Shown: positions 1 through 8,278, numbered from the stretch's first letter. The stretch: 25,190 nt of DNA from Flavobacteriaceae bacterium (GCA_947482805.1 CANKLK010000015.1:1-25190), one strand, 5' to 3'. The notes: generated from the sequence alone by a model not told the origin. A program made the numbers and translations.

Positions 1-672
1 AAGAAAAAATATCCCGAATATTCTATCTTAAAAAACTACAGAAATTCTCTTTTACAAAATAAAAACACCATTGAAGTTACTGATTTTGGGACAGGTTCAA
101 GAGTTTTCAAAAGCAATACACGTGCAATAAACCAAATTGCCAGGAATGCCGGTATAAGTAAAAGAAGATCAGAGTTGCTTTTCAGGATTACCAATTATTT
201 TCAACCTGAAATCATTTTAGAAATAGGAACTTCATTAGGATTAGCTACTACTGCCCTTTCGCTTGGAAATGTAAAATCTAAAATCACTACAATAGAGGGA
301 TGTCCTAATACATTGCATGTGGCTCAAAAACAATTTGAGGAATTTGGTTTTAAAAACATTACGTCAATCAATACAGAATTTTCATGTTATCTAAAAAATT
401 ATCAATTAGCAATTATCAATTATCAATTGATCTATTTCGACGGCAATCACTCTAAAGAAGCCACTCTAGAGTATTTCGAATTGTTACTTCCAACAATAAA
501 TAACGAAACTGTTTGGATTTTTGATGATATTCATTGGTCGCCAGCTATGGAAGCAGCTTGGGAAGTTATAAAAAAGCATCCGAAAGTTACCGTAACAATT
601 GATACATTTCAATGGGGATTTGTTTTCTTCAGAACACAACAACTGAAAGAACATTTTGTGATTAGAGTATGA
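1..672 (+). CDS. Class I SAM-dependent methyltransferase, 5' end outside window
   Basis: The reading frame is open from base 1 to the TGA at 670-672, so the gene starts upstream; the TTG at 175 is internal. The translated part (223 residues) has a Rossmann methyltransferase core. A glycine-rich motif I (LEIGTSLGLAT) is encoded near 217-249, followed by an acidic strand end (TTIEGCP), a strand reading LIYFDGNHS near 430-455, and IFDDIHWSP near 517-543. This order resembles O-methyltransferase-like (Methyltransf_24-type) proteins; the substrate cannot be told. Oddly, the segment just before the YFDGNHS strand is built from a 7-bp DNA repeat (397-430), giving NYQLAII followed by NYQLIYF. The next gene starts 68 bases downstream on the same strand. 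The methyltransferase fold is fairly sure; the specific reaction is unknown. Confidence 0.8.
   Translation, partial: KKKYPEYSILKNYRNSLLQNKNTIEVTDFGTGSRVFKSNTRAINQIARNAGISKRRSELLFRITNYFQPEIILEIGTSLGLATTALSLGNVKSKITTIEGCPNTLHVAQKQFEEFGFKNITSINTEFSCYLKNYQLAIINYQLIYFDGNHSKEATLEYFELLLPTINNETVWIFDDIHWSPAMEAAWEVIKKHPKVTVTIDTFQWGFVFFRTQQLKEHFVIRV
397..430 (+). repeat. Heptanucleotide array inside a coding sequence
   Basis: Successive 7-base units read AATTATC (397), AATTAGC (404), AATTATC (411), AATTATC (418), then a diverging AATTGA (425). Because 7 is not a multiple of 3, the protein repeat is also 7 residues long. The same unit, in another phase (TCAATTA), forms a perfect intergenic array at 12117-12165. 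Confidence 0.85.
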
Positions 673-740
673 AAATTGTAACAAAAAAAGATATTGATTA
701 CTTATATTTACATTATTAATTCCTTAAAGTTCCCTTATCA

Positions 741-1439
741 ATGGCAAATCCATTAATAAATATCAAAAAATTGACGAGAGATTTTCAACTGGGTCATGAA
801 ACCATCAATGTATTAAAAGGCATCGATTTACAAATCAACAAAGGGGAATATGTAGCATTAATGGGCCCGTCAGGTTCCGGAAAATCTACACTAATGAATC
901 TTTTGGGTTGTCTTGACACACCAACATCGGGAACTTACATACTTAACAGAAAAGACGTTAGCCAAATGCATGATGACGATTTAGCCGAAATCAGAAACAA
1001 AGAAATTGGTTTTGTTTTTCAAACCTTCAATCTTTTACCAAGGACTACAGCCTTAGATAATGTAGCTTTACCAATGATTTATGCAGGTTACTCCAAATCG
1101 GAAAGAAACGAACGCGCTACAGATGTTCTAGCTCAAGTTAATCTTGCTGATAGAATGGATCACCAACCCAATCAACTTTCGGGAGGACAACGCCAACGTG
1201 TAGCTATTGCCCGAGCTTTAGTCAACAAGCCTTCCATTATTTTGGCTGATGAACCAACTGGAAATCTCGATAGTAAAACTTCGATAGAAATTATGAATCT
1301 TTTTAACGATATTCATAAAAATGGTAATACAGTTATAATAGTTACACACGAAGAAGACATTGCTAAATATGCTCATAGAGTCATTCGTTTAAAAGACGGA
1401 ATCATTGAAAGCGACACTCTAAATACGAATCATTTATAG
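741..1439 (+). CDS. ABC transporter ATP-binding protein, MacB/LolD type
   Basis: This is a 232-residue nucleotide-binding subunit of an ABC transporter, expected on the cytoplasmic face of the inner membrane. The Walker A motif GPSGSGKST is at about residues 42-50, the Q-loop FQTFN at 93-97, the signature LSGGQ at 146-150, Walker B IILADE at 166-171 followed by PTGNLDS, and the H-loop histidine at about 203. The start [15 protein letters not shown] and the PTGNLD wording are typical of the MacB/LolD/FtsE-like group that powers lipoprotein release or macrolide-type efflux. The permease normally encoded beside such ATPases is absent on both sides, so the partner must lie elsewhere. ATP binding is certain; the substrate is unknown. 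Confidence 0.93.
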   Translation: MANPLINIKKLTRDFQLGHETINVLKGIDLQINKGEYVALMGPSGSGKSTLMNLLGCLDTPTSGTYILNRKDVSQMHDDDLAEIRNKEIGFVFQTFNLLPRTTALDNVALPMIYAGYSKSERNERATDVLAQVNLADRMDHQPNQLSGGQRQRVAIARALVNKPSIILADEPTGNLDSKTSIEIMNLFNDIHKNGNTVIIVTHEEDIAKYAHRVIRLKDGIIESDTLNTNHL

Positions 1440-1454
1440 GATTTGATTTTTTGT

Positions 1455-1462
1455 TACCTTTG
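1455..1462 (+). promoter_or_regulatory. Putative -7 element (TACCTTTG)
   Basis: It matches the Bacteroidota -7 consensus TAnnTTTG and ends 27 bases before the ATG of the cobalamin adenosyltransferase gene. No clear TTG -33 element lies at the usual distance, where the sequence is only T-rich, so this is a moderate call. Confidence 0.5.
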
Positions 1463-1489
1463 TGCTCCATTCTGAAATCATAAATCAAC

Positions 1490-2059
1490 ATGAAAGTTTA
1501 TACTAAAACCGGAGATACAGGAACTACAGCATTATTTGGAGGAACACGCGTTCCAAAAGACCACGCACGAATTGAAAGCTACGGAACTGTTGATGAATTA
1601 AACTCCTATATAGGATTAATTCGCGACCAAGAAATAAATCAGCATTTCAAAGATATTCTAATCGAAATTCAGGATAGATTATTTACCGTTGGCGCTATAT
1701 TGGCAACACCACCAGAAAAAGAAGTGTTAAAAAACGGACAAAAACGATTGCAAAACCTTGGTATTATTGAAAGTGACATCGAACTTCTTGAAAAAGAAAT
1801 CGATACCATGGAAGATTCATTGCCACAAATGACCCATTTTGTTTTACCCGGTGGTCATACAACTGTGTCATATTGTCACATTGCTCGCTGTGTTTGCAGA
1901 AGAGCAGAGCGTTTAGCAGTGCACTTAAGTCACAATGAACCTGTAGCTAATATTGCTATAAAATACTTAAACCGACTTTCTGACTACCTTTTTGTCTTGG
2001 CACGGAAGTTGTCCCAAGAGCTGAACGCGGATGAAGTAAAATGGATTCCGAGGAAGTAA
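1490..2059 (+). CDS. Cob(I)yrinic acid a,c-diamide adenosyltransferase, PduO/MMAB type
   Basis: The enzyme transfers the 5'-deoxyadenosyl group of ATP to cob(I)alamin, giving adenosylcobalamin, the cofactor of methylmalonyl-CoA mutase. At 189 residues it has the normal length of the PduO-type family. The N-terminal ATP-binding segment TKTGDTGTTALFGGTR (residues 5-20) is intact, as are VDELNSYIGL (34-43), the helix RCVCRRAERLAV and, near the C terminus, NRLSDYLFVLAR, all family hallmarks. The ATG at 1490 gives the expected MKVYTKTGD start. It has its own -7 element. The mutase chaperone MeaB is encoded at 9614-10702 in the same window but not adjacent. The product call is very secure; the symbol is left empty because several are used for this family. 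Confidence 0.95.
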   Translation: MKVYTKTGDTGTTALFGGTRVPKDHARIESYGTVDELNSYIGLIRDQEINQHFKDILIEIQDRLFTVGAILATPPEKEVLKNGQKRLQNLGIIESDIELLEKEIDTMEDSLPQMTHFVLPGGHTTVSYCHIARCVCRRAERLAVHLSHNEPVANIAIKYLNRLSDYLFVLARKLSQELNADEVKWIPRK

Positions 2060-2122
2060 TGATTTAAGATTGTTGATTAACGATTTTAGAATTTTAGAAT
2101 TAAAATATCTACATAAAAATTG

Positions 2123-2164
2123 AAATCAAAAATCAAAAATCACTATTCTTAAATCAAAAATCAA
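2123..2164. repeat. Degenerate heptanucleotide repeat (AAATCAA)
   Basis: Units of AAATCAA start at 2123, 2130 and 2137 (the last ends in C), then after 7 unrelated bases at 2151 and 2158. The array lies in the 197-base spacer (2060-2256) between the cobalamin adenosyltransferase and the DUF2795 gene, upstream of the latter's promoter. Apart from the array and promoter I see nothing in this spacer. Confidence 0.75.
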
Positions 2165-2203
2165 CACGTTCTTAAACATATTTAAAAATAAATCAAAAAA
2201 AAC

Positions 2204-2233
2204 TTGACTTTTTCAGTAATAAATTTATTTTTG
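2204..2233 (+). promoter_or_regulatory. Promoter of the DUF2795 gene
   Basis: A TTG at 2204-2206 is separated by 19 bases from TATTTTTG at 2226-2233. Both match the Bacteroidota sigma-ABfr consensus TTG-N(about 19-21)-TAnnTTTG. The ATG at 2257 follows 23 bases later. Confidence 0.75.
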
Positions 2234-2256
2234 CATTAAATTAAAATCGATAGAAG

Positions 2257-2478
2257 ATGTATTGGACATTAGAATTAGCATCGTATTTAAGTGATGCGCC
2301 TTGGCCAGCAACCAAAGACGAGCTTATAGATTACGCCATAAGAACCGGCGCGCCTCTTGAAGTAGTTGAGAATTTACAATCCATAGAAGACGAAGGAGAA
2401 ATCTACGAATCCATGGAAGAAATCTGGCCCGATTATCCAACCGACGAAGATTATCTTTGGAACGAGGATGAATATTAA
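2257..2478 (+). CDS. Small acidic DUF2795 family protein
   Basis: This 73-residue protein begins MYWTLELASYLSDAPWPATK and fits the DUF2795 family, whose short helical domain contains a conserved segment around PWPATKDELIDYAIRTGAP (residues 15-33). The second half is rich in Glu, Asp and Tyr (a WPDYPTDEDYLW stretch near the end), so the protein is strongly acidic. It has no signal peptide or membrane segment and should be cytoplasmic. A strong promoter precedes it, and a good Rho-independent terminator follows about 24 bases after the stop, so it seems to be its own transcription unit ahead of secA. The biochemical role of the family is not known to me. Confidence 0.88.
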   Translation: MYWTLELASYLSDAPWPATKDELIDYAIRTGAPLEVVENLQSIEDEGEIYESMEEIWPDYPTDEDYLWNEDEY

Positions 2479-2501
2479 AAAAATAAAAAAACACAAAAGA
2501 G

Positions 2502-2527
2502 AAAAGTCCATTTAGGGCTTTTTTTTT
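2502..2527 (+). terminator. Rho-independent terminator after the DUF2795 gene
   Basis: An 8-bp stem AAAAGTCC / GGGCTTTT (2502-2509 with 2515-2522, one G-U pair) closes a 5-base loop and runs into nine T residues (2519-2527). The T run directly abuts the secA -7 element at 2531. Confidence 0.85.
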
Positions 2528-2530
2528 GTT

Positions 2531-2538
2531 TAAATTTG
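2531..2538 (+). promoter_or_regulatory. secA -7 element (TAAATTTG)
   Basis: It is a perfect TAnnTTTG match 47 bases before the secA ATG. The position where a -33 TTG would be expected falls inside the hairpin loop and 3' arm of the preceding terminator, and no TTG is present, so the terminator and promoter overlap physically. Confidence 0.6.
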
Positions 2539-2585
2539 CATCCCTAAGAATCGGGATTTTAAAAATATATAATACCAACCCAATT

Positions 2586-5500
2586 ATGAGTTTCATAAAT
2601 AGCATTTTAAAAGCTTTTGTAGGCGACAAATCTCAAAAAGATGTCAAAGCTACACAACCATACATAACCAAAATTAAAGCTTTAGAACCTATATTAGCAT
2701 CACTTTCTCATGATGAGTTACGAGCTAAAACAGTAGAATTCAAAGAAAGAATAAAACAAGCCCGTGCTAAACAAGATGCTGAAATAGAAGCAAAAAAACA
2801 AGAAGCAGAAAACACTGTCGATATTGATTTAAGAGAAGATATTTACAATGCCATTGATTCTTTAGAAAAAGAAGCTTACGAAATCTCCGAAAAAGTATTA
2901 ATGGAAATTCTTCCGGAGGCTTTTGCTGTTATTAAAGAAACAGCACGTCGTTTCAAAGAAAACTCAACCATTACTGTTACTTCAACTGAGAAAGACCGAG
3001 AATTATCAGCAACAAAACCCTACATATCTTTAGTCGGTGACCAAACTAATTGGTCAAACCAATGGAATGCGGCCGGAAAAGAAATCACTTGGGATATGAT
3101 TCACTACGATGTTCAGTTAATTGGAGGTATCGTATTACACGAGGGAAAAATTGCAGAAATGCAAACTGGTGAAGGAAAAACTTTGGTAGCAACTCTCCCT
3201 CTCTACTTAAATGCGTTGACCGGAAACGGTGTGCATTTAGTAACTGTGAATGACTACTTAGCAAAACGTGATAGTACCTGGAAAGCTCCTTTATTCGAAT
3301 TCCACGGATTGTCAGTAGATTGTATTGATAATCATTCGCCAAATTCAGATGCTAGAAGAAAAGCCTACGAAGCGGATATTACTTATGGTACCAATAACGA
3401 ATTTGGTTTCGACTACTTACGTGATAACATGGCACATTCGCCTGAAGATTTGGTGCAAAGAAGACACAACTACGCCATAGTCGATGAGGTGGATTCGGTA
3501 TTGATTGATGATGCTAGAACTCCGTTGATTATTTCAGGACCAGTGCCTGATGGTGACCGTCATGAGTTTAATGAACTGAAACCAAAAATTGAAAACCTTT
3601 ATAATTTACAACGTCAATTAGCCAACGGATTTTTGACCGAAGCCAAGCGTTTCTTCAAGGAAGGAAACATGAAAGATGCAGGTTTTCATTTATTGAGAGC
3701 CTACAGAGCGTTGCCAAAAAACAAAGCACTTATCAAATTCTTAAGTGAAGAAGGTGTTAAACAATTATTGCAAAAAACAGAAAACGAATACATGGCAGAC
3801 AACAACCGAAAAATGCCGGAAGTTGACGAAGCAATGTACTTTGTAATCGAAGAGAAAAATAATCAAGTAGAACTTTCTGATAGTGGTATAAAATTCCTTT
3901 CTCAGGATACCGATGAAAATTTCTTTATTCTACCGGATATTGGAACTGAAATAGCGAATATCGAGAAACAAAACCTTGATAAAGATAAAGAGGCGGAAGC
4001 GAAAGAAAAACTATTTCAGGATTTTGGAATCAAATCAGAAAGAATTCACACACTTACACAGTTATTAAAAGCGTATACTCTTTTTGAAAAAGATGTAGAA
4101 TATGTTATCATGGACAATAAAATTTTAATTGTCGATGAACAAACAGGTCGTATAATGGATGGTCGTCGTTATTCTGACGGATTGCACCAGGCGATTGAAG
4201 CCAAAGAGCAAGTTAAAATTGAAGCAGCAACACAGACATTTGCTACGATTACGCTACAGAATTATTTCCGTATGTACAGCAAATTAGCGGGTATGACGGG
4301 AACAGCAGTTACAGAAGCAGGTGAACTTTGGGAAATCTACAAATTAGATGTTGTCGAAATTCCAACGAATCGCGGTATGTCAAGAATTGACAGAGAAGAT
4401 TTGATTTACCGTTCGGTACGTGAAAAATTCAATGCCGTAATTGAAGATGTAACCCAATTATCGCAAGCCGGAAGACCGGTTCTGATTGGAACAACATCGG
4501 TTGAGATTTCAGAATTATTAAGCCGAATGCTTAAAATACGTGGTGTAAATCACAATGTATTGAATGCAAAAATGCACAAACAAGAAGCACAAATTGTTGA
4601 AGAAGCTGGTAAATCTGGTGTAGTAACAATTGCAACAAATATGGCCGGTCGTGGAACTGATATCAAGTTAACTCCTGAAGTAAAAGCAGCTGGTGGTTTA
4701 GCAATTATCGGTACAGAACGTCACGATTCGCGTCGTGTGGATCGTCAGTTGAGAGGTCGTGCCGGTCGTCAGGGAGATCCGGGAAGTTCACAGTTTTATG
4801 TGTCTTTGGAGGATAACCTCATGCGTTTATTTGGTTCGGATAGAGTTGCCAAAATCATGGACAGAATGGGATTGAAAGAAGGTGAAGTGATTCAGCATTC
4901 GATGATGACCAAATCTATTGAGCGTGCACAGAAAAAAGTGGAAGAAAATAACTTTGGTACACGTAAACGATTGCTTGAATATGATGATGTAATGAATGCA
5001 CAACGTGAAGTGGTATACAAACGTCGTCGTCATGCCTTATTTGGTGAACGATTGAAACTGGATATTGCAAATATGATGTATGATACTTGTGAATTAATCA
5101 TAAGTGAAAATAAAGGCAGAAACGATTTCAAAAATTTTGAATTTGAATTAATTCGTTATTTCTCTATAACTTCTCCTATTTCGGCTGCCGAGTTTGAGAA
5201 ATTATCAGAAATGGAAATCACAGGTAGAGTATATAAAGCTGCTATGGTTTATTATACTGAAAAAACCGAAAGAAGTGCTCGTGAAGCATTACCAATAATT
5301 ACCGATGTATACAAAAAAGAAGGAAACACTTTTGAGCGAATCATTGTTCCGTTTTCGGATGGAATCAAGACATTGAATGTCGTTACCGATTTGAAAAAAG
5401 CTTTTGATACATATGGCACACAATTGGTTGCCGATTTTGAAAAAAATATTACACTAGCTATTGTAGATGAAGCCTGGAAAAAGCATTTGCGCAAAATGGA

Positions 5501-5930
5501 CGAATTAAAACAGTCTGTTCAGTTGGCGGTACACGAACAAAAAGATCCATTACTAATCTATAAATTAGAAGCATTCAACTTGTTTAGAACAATGCTCGAT
5601 GGTGTGAATAAAGAAGTGATTTCGTTCTTGTTTAAAGGCGATTTACCACAACAAAACAATACTATTCAAGAAGCGCGACAAGTACGTCAAAAACAAAATT
5701 ACACTGAAAGTAAGGACGAGATAGAAAGCAGCGAAAGTGCTAATCTTCAGGCAAGTCAAGCAGCTTCTCAACGTCCGCAAGTAACTGAGACTATTGTTCG
5801 CGAAACTCCAAAAATCAACCGGAATGATACTGTTACGATTAAACATGTAATGAGCGGCAAAACCGAAAGCATGAAGTTCAAGAAAGCCGAAAATATGTTG
5901 GGTTCAGGTGAATGGGTTTTGGTTAACTAA
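2586..5930 (+). CDS. secA: Preprotein translocase ATPase SecA
   Basis: SecA is the motor ATPase that pushes unfolded preproteins through SecYEG at the inner membrane. The 1114-residue product (ATG at 2586, start MSFINSILKAFVGDK) is longer than the roughly 830-900 residues of proteobacterial SecA. It has Walker A MQTGEGKT at residues 192-199, Walker B VDEVDS at 299-304, and in the second motor domain the segments TNMAGRGTDI and GRAGRQGDPG. The extra length is mostly an insertion within the first nucleotide-binding domain, from about residue 330 to 480, as in other Bacteroidota. The C terminus ends GSGEWVLVN and lacks the CxCx8C[HC] zinc/SecB-binding motif. An upstream in-frame frame from 2526 exists but is unlikely to be used, since it would lie before the probable transcript start. 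A terminator follows. Confidence 0.98.
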   Translation: MSFINSILKAFVGDKSQKDVKATQPYITKIKALEPILASLSHDELRAKTVEFKERIKQARAKQDAEIEAKKQEAENTVDIDLREDIYNAIDSLEKEAYEISEKVLMEILPEAFAVIKETARRFKENSTITVTSTEKDRELSATKPYISLVGDQTNWSNQWNAAGKEITWDMIHYDVQLIGGIVLHEGKIAEMQTGEGKTLVATLPLYLNALTGNGVHLVTVNDYLAKRDSTWKAPLFEFHGLSVDCIDNHSPNSDARRKAYEADITYGTNNEFGFDYLRDNMAHSPEDLVQRRHNYAIVDEVDSVLIDDARTPLIISGPVPDGDRHEFNELKPKIENLYNLQRQLANGFLTEAKRFFKEGNMKDAGFHLLRAYRALPKNKALIKFLSEEGVKQLLQKTENEYMADNNRKMPEVDEAMYFVIEEKNNQVELSDSGIKFLSQDTDENFFILPDIGTEIANIEKQNLDKDKEAEAKEKLFQDFGIKSERIHTLTQLLKAYTLFEKDVEYVIMDNKILIVDEQTGRIMDGRRYSDGLHQAIEAKEQVKIEAATQTFATITLQNYFRMYSKLAGMTGTAVTEAGELWEIYKLDVVEIPTNRGMSRIDREDLIYRSVREKFNAVIEDVTQLSQAGRPVLIGTTSVEISELLSRMLKIRGVNHNVLNAKMHKQEAQIVEEAGKSGVVTIATNMAGRGTDIKLTPEVKAAGGLAIIGTERHDSRRVDRQLRGRAGRQGDPGSSQFYVSLEDNLMRLFGSDRVAKIMDRMGLKEGEVIQHSMMTKSIERAQKKVEENNFGTRKRLLEYDDVMNAQREVVYKRRRHALFGERLKLDIANMMYDTCELIISENKGRNDFKNFEFELIRYFSITSPISAAEFEKLSEMEITGRVYKAAMVYYTEKTERSAREALPIITDVYKKEGNTFERIIVPFSDGIKTLNVVTDLKKAFDTYGTQLVADFEKNITLAIVDEAWKKHLRKMDELKQSVQLAVHEQKDPLLIYKLEAFNLFRTMLDGVNKEVISFLFKGDLPQQNNTIQEARQVRQKQNYTESKDEIESSESANLQASQAASQRPQVTETIVRETPKINRNDTVTIKHVMSGKTESMKFKKAENMLGSGEWVLVN

Positions 5931-5967
5931 TAGTTTTCAGTCACAGTTAACATACTATAAATAATAT

Positions 5968-6000
5968 AATCCTCAATGGCATTTACTATTGGGGATTTTA
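5968..6000 (+). terminator. Rho-independent terminator after secA
   Basis: A 10-bp stem AATCCTCAAT / ATTGGGGATT (5968-5977 with 5988-5997, one T-G pair) closes a 10-base loop and is followed by a short T-rich tail. It again abuts a TAnnTTTG motif for the next gene. Confidence 0.7.
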
Positions 6001-6006
6001 TATTTG
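5999..6006 (+). promoter_or_regulatory. Putative -7 element (TATATTTG) of the broken secreted-protein gene
   Basis: It is a perfect TAnnTTTG match ending 19 bases before the ATG at 6026. No good -33 TTG is seen at the right spacing. Confidence 0.5.
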
Positions 6007-6025
6007 AATATCTAATTGAATAGAA

Positions 6026-6604
6026 ATGAAAAACAAATTCTCAATTTTACTCCTTTTCTTTAGTATTGTTACTTTTTCACAATAAACAGAAAATTTAAAA
6101 ATAGCTACCAAAAAATATTACGAAGCAAATTATTTAATGGATTTTGAAACTATCGTTACATTATCCCATCCGTTAATGGTGAAAACCTTTGGTAAAGATA
6201 TCCTGCTGGAAAAGCTAGATAAATACTATGAAAATGAAGAATATCGTTTGCGGGAACAATTGGAGACTTTACCTTTTCAATATGGTACGGTAAAGAATAT
6301 TGAAGGAAAATCGTTTTGCGTGATTACATTTCGAAATCCGATGCGCTACTTTTTTGAAACCAAATTAACTACAGAAACCGCTGCAGATAAAGCAAATTGG
6401 TTAAAACAGATCAACAAAAGCAAGGAAGTAACTTTTGAACCTAAAAGAAATAGCTTTAACGTAAAAAGAACAACTACTTATTTAGCCGTCATGGATGAAA
6501 CGACCATCAAAGAATGGAAGTTTTTTAACTTGGATTATGCCAATCAGTTAGCGTCTTTTTAAACAATTTTTGGCGAAAGCATAAAAAAAGAATTGGGTTT
6601 ATAA
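6026..6604 (+). pseudogene. Secreted hypothetical protein gene with two in-frame TAA codons
   Basis: Reading from the ATG at 6026 gives a signal peptide-like start (MKNKFSILLLFFSIVTFSQ), then TAA at 6083-6085 (codon 20). The same frame then stays open from TENLKIATKKYYEANYLMDF onward to a second TAA at 6560-6562 (codon 179). It continues without any frame change into TIFGESIKKELGL and a final TAA at 6602-6604. The pieces read as one protein of about 190 residues: export signal, helical region, and a segment resembling other small exported flavobacterial proteins as I remember them. The part after the first stop could be translated alone from the ATG at 6137 (141 residues), but it would lack the signal peptide. 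Function unknown. A recent double-nonsense pseudogene is the simplest reading; sequencing error or stop-codon readthrough cannot be excluded. Confidence 0.75.
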
Positions 6605-6623
6605 AAAATAGTATCTACCTTTA
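6593..6623 (+). promoter_or_regulatory. Promoter of the small lysine-rich ORF
   Basis: A TTG at 6593-6595 is separated by 20 bases from TACCTTTA at 6616-6623, a one-mismatch -7 element. The -33 part overlaps the last codons of the broken gene upstream. The ATG at 6660 follows 36 bases later. Confidence 0.5.
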
Positions 6624-6659
6624 TCTTACTATTTAGTAACTAATCAAAATATATATACC

Positions 6660-6770
6660 ATGGCAAAAGGAAAAGACGTTCAGAAAGCCGTAAAGAAAGA
6701 ACCTCTGAAAACGGCGAAAGAAAAAAAAGCGGAAAAACGCGAAAAGAAAAATTCTCCTAAAAGAGATTAA
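6660..6770 (+). CDS. Very small lysine-rich protein (36 residues)
   Basis: The ATG at 6660 opens a 36-codon frame ending in TAA at 6768-6770, starting MAKGKDVQKAVKKEPLKTAK and continuing with alternating Lys/Glu/Ala/Arg. About 40 percent of residues are Lys or Arg, so the product is strongly basic and probably a single charged helix or disordered, with no membrane segment. It is supported by its own promoter and by a strong hairpin just after the stop. Similar tiny basic ORFs occur in flavobacteria as I recall, but I cannot name a function. Nucleic acid or ribosome binding would fit the composition; that is inference only. Confidence 0.65.
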   Translation: MAKGKDVQKAVKKEPLKTAKEKKAEKREKKNSPKRD

Positions 6771-6777
6771 TTCTTAA

Positions 6778-6823
6778 AACCACAAAGCTTACAAGTAAGT
6801 AAATCGTTGTGAGCTTTGTGGTT
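6778..6823. terminator. Bidirectional hairpin between convergent genes
   Basis: A 17-bp inverted repeat (6778-6794 with 6807-6823; core AACCACAAAGCT / AGCTTTGTGGTT plus a further five pairs including one G-U) closes a 12-base loop. It lies between the small basic ORF (plus) and the GlcD-type oxidase (minus) and could terminate both. The flanking tracts are A-rich or T-rich but short. Confidence 0.7.
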
Positions 6824-6835
6824 AAAAATTAGTGG

Positions 6836-8239
6836 TTAAAGCTCATCCGGAAATATCTTTCCTGGATTTAAAATATTATTATGATCAAAGACACGCTTAA
6901 TGCTTTCCATTAACTCTAAATGCGCTTTGGAAAAAGCAATATCCATATAGTTCTTTTGTACATAACCAATACCATGTTCACCGGAAAGTGTTCCTTTTAA
7001 AGAAACCGTTAATTCAAATATTTCACGAATACCAAGTGGCACTTGGGTTCTCCAATTATCATCGGTCATATCACCTTTAATGATATTCACATGCAGGTTC
7101 CCATCACCGGCATGACCATAACAAACCGATTTAAAACCGTAATTCTCGCCTATTTTCTTAATTCCGGATAGTAATTCAGGCAACATATATCTCGGCACAA
7201 CCGTATCTTCTTCTTTATAAATTGAGTTAGATTTAACAGCTTCAGCCACCGAACGTCTTATTTTCCACAAAGCTGCTTTTTGGTCTTCGGTGTCGGCAAA
7301 CAAAACCTCATCAATATCAAACTGCTCAACAACTGTCATGATCTTTTCGGCTTCCAGCATCAAAATTTCAGGATAATTTCCATCAACTTCAATCAACAAA
7401 TGAGCTTGATGTTCGGGTTTAACATTTACACTAATACCTTCTACAAATCGCAATGTCCAATCAATGGCATCACGCTCCATAAACTCTAAAGCACTTGGAA
7501 TAATTCCGGCACGGAAAATAGCAGAAACAGCCTCGCATGCTTGAGTTGCTTCATAGAATGGCACAAGCATCAAAACGTTATGAGCGTTTTTGGGTAACAA
7601 TTTTAAAACCGCTTTTGTAATTACGCCAAGCGTTCCTTCGCTGCCAACCATCAACTGTGTCAAATTATACCCAGTAGAATTTTTCAAAGTATTTGCACCT
7701 GTCCAAATGATTTCACCATTGGGCAAAACCACTTCTAAATTGAGCACATAATCTTTGGTTACTCCGTATTTTACAGCTCTGGCTCCACCAGCATTTTCGG
7801 CAATATTACCGCCAATCCAACAACTTCCCATACTGCTTGGATCAACAGGATAGAATAATCCTTTTTCGGCGACAGCTTCACGTAAAACTTGATTGATAAC
7901 AGCTGGTTCAACTGTTACTTGCAAATTTTGTTCATCGATTTCCAAAATTTTATTCAAACGTTCCGTTGACAAACCTATGCCTTCATATACCGATAATGCG
8001 CCACCACTTAGACCTGTTCTGGCTCCGATAGGTGTCGTTGGGATTTTATATTCGTTTGCGACTTTAAGAATTGCTGAAATTTGTTGAGCGTTAGCAGGTT
8101 TTAATACAACATTGGGCGGAAAAACATAATCTTCTGTTTCATCATGACCATAATGATTTAGTACATCTTCATCTGTAAAGATAAAAGAATCGCCAACTAT
8201 ATTGGATAATTTCTGAAGGATTTCGGGATTGAGTGACAT
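6836..8239 (-). CDS. FAD-binding oxidoreductase, GlcD / D-lactate dehydrogenase type
   Basis: This flavoenzyme of the VAO/PCMH superfamily would oxidise a 2-hydroxy acid such as D-lactate or glycolate. At 467 residues it has the usual GlcD length. The FAD-binding PCMH domain covers about residues 40-220, with PIGARTGLSGGA at 71-82, PVDPSSMGSCWIGGNIAENAGG at about 132-152 and the GSEGTLGVIT segment near 199-208. The C-terminal FAD-oxidase domain carries GHAGDGNLH at 375-383 and GEHGIG at 420-425, both typical. No iron-sulfur domain is fused. It lies 39 bases downstream of an Fsr-like MFS gene on the same strand, so co-transcription is likely. The fold is certain; the substrate (lactate, glycolate or other 2-hydroxy acid) is not. 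Confidence 0.93.
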   Translation of the reverse strand: MSLNPEILQKLSNIVGDSFIFTDEDVLNHYGHDETEDYVFPPNVVLKPANAQQISAILKVANEYKIPTTPIGARTGLSGGALSVYEGIGLSTERLNKILEIDEQNLQVTVEPAVINQVLREAVAEKGLFYPVDPSSMGSCWIGGNIAENAGGARAVKYGVTKDYVLNLEVVLPNGEIIWTGANTLKNSTGYNLTQLMVGSEGTLGVITKAVLKLLPKNAHNVLMLVPFYEATQACEAVSAIFRAGIIPSALEFMERDAIDWTLRFVEGISVNVKPEHQAHLLIEVDGNYPEILMLEAEKIMTVVEQFDIDEVLFADTEDQKAALWKIRRSVAEAVKSNSIYKEEDTVVPRYMLPELLSGIKKIGENYGFKSVCYGHAGDGNLHVNIIKGDMTDDNWRTQVPLGIREIFELTVSLKGTLSGEHGIGYVQKNYMDIAFSKAHLELMESIKRVFDHNNILNPGKIFPDEL

Positions 8240-8278
8240 TAGCTAAAAATTGATCAGTAAATATAGTAATTACAACTT

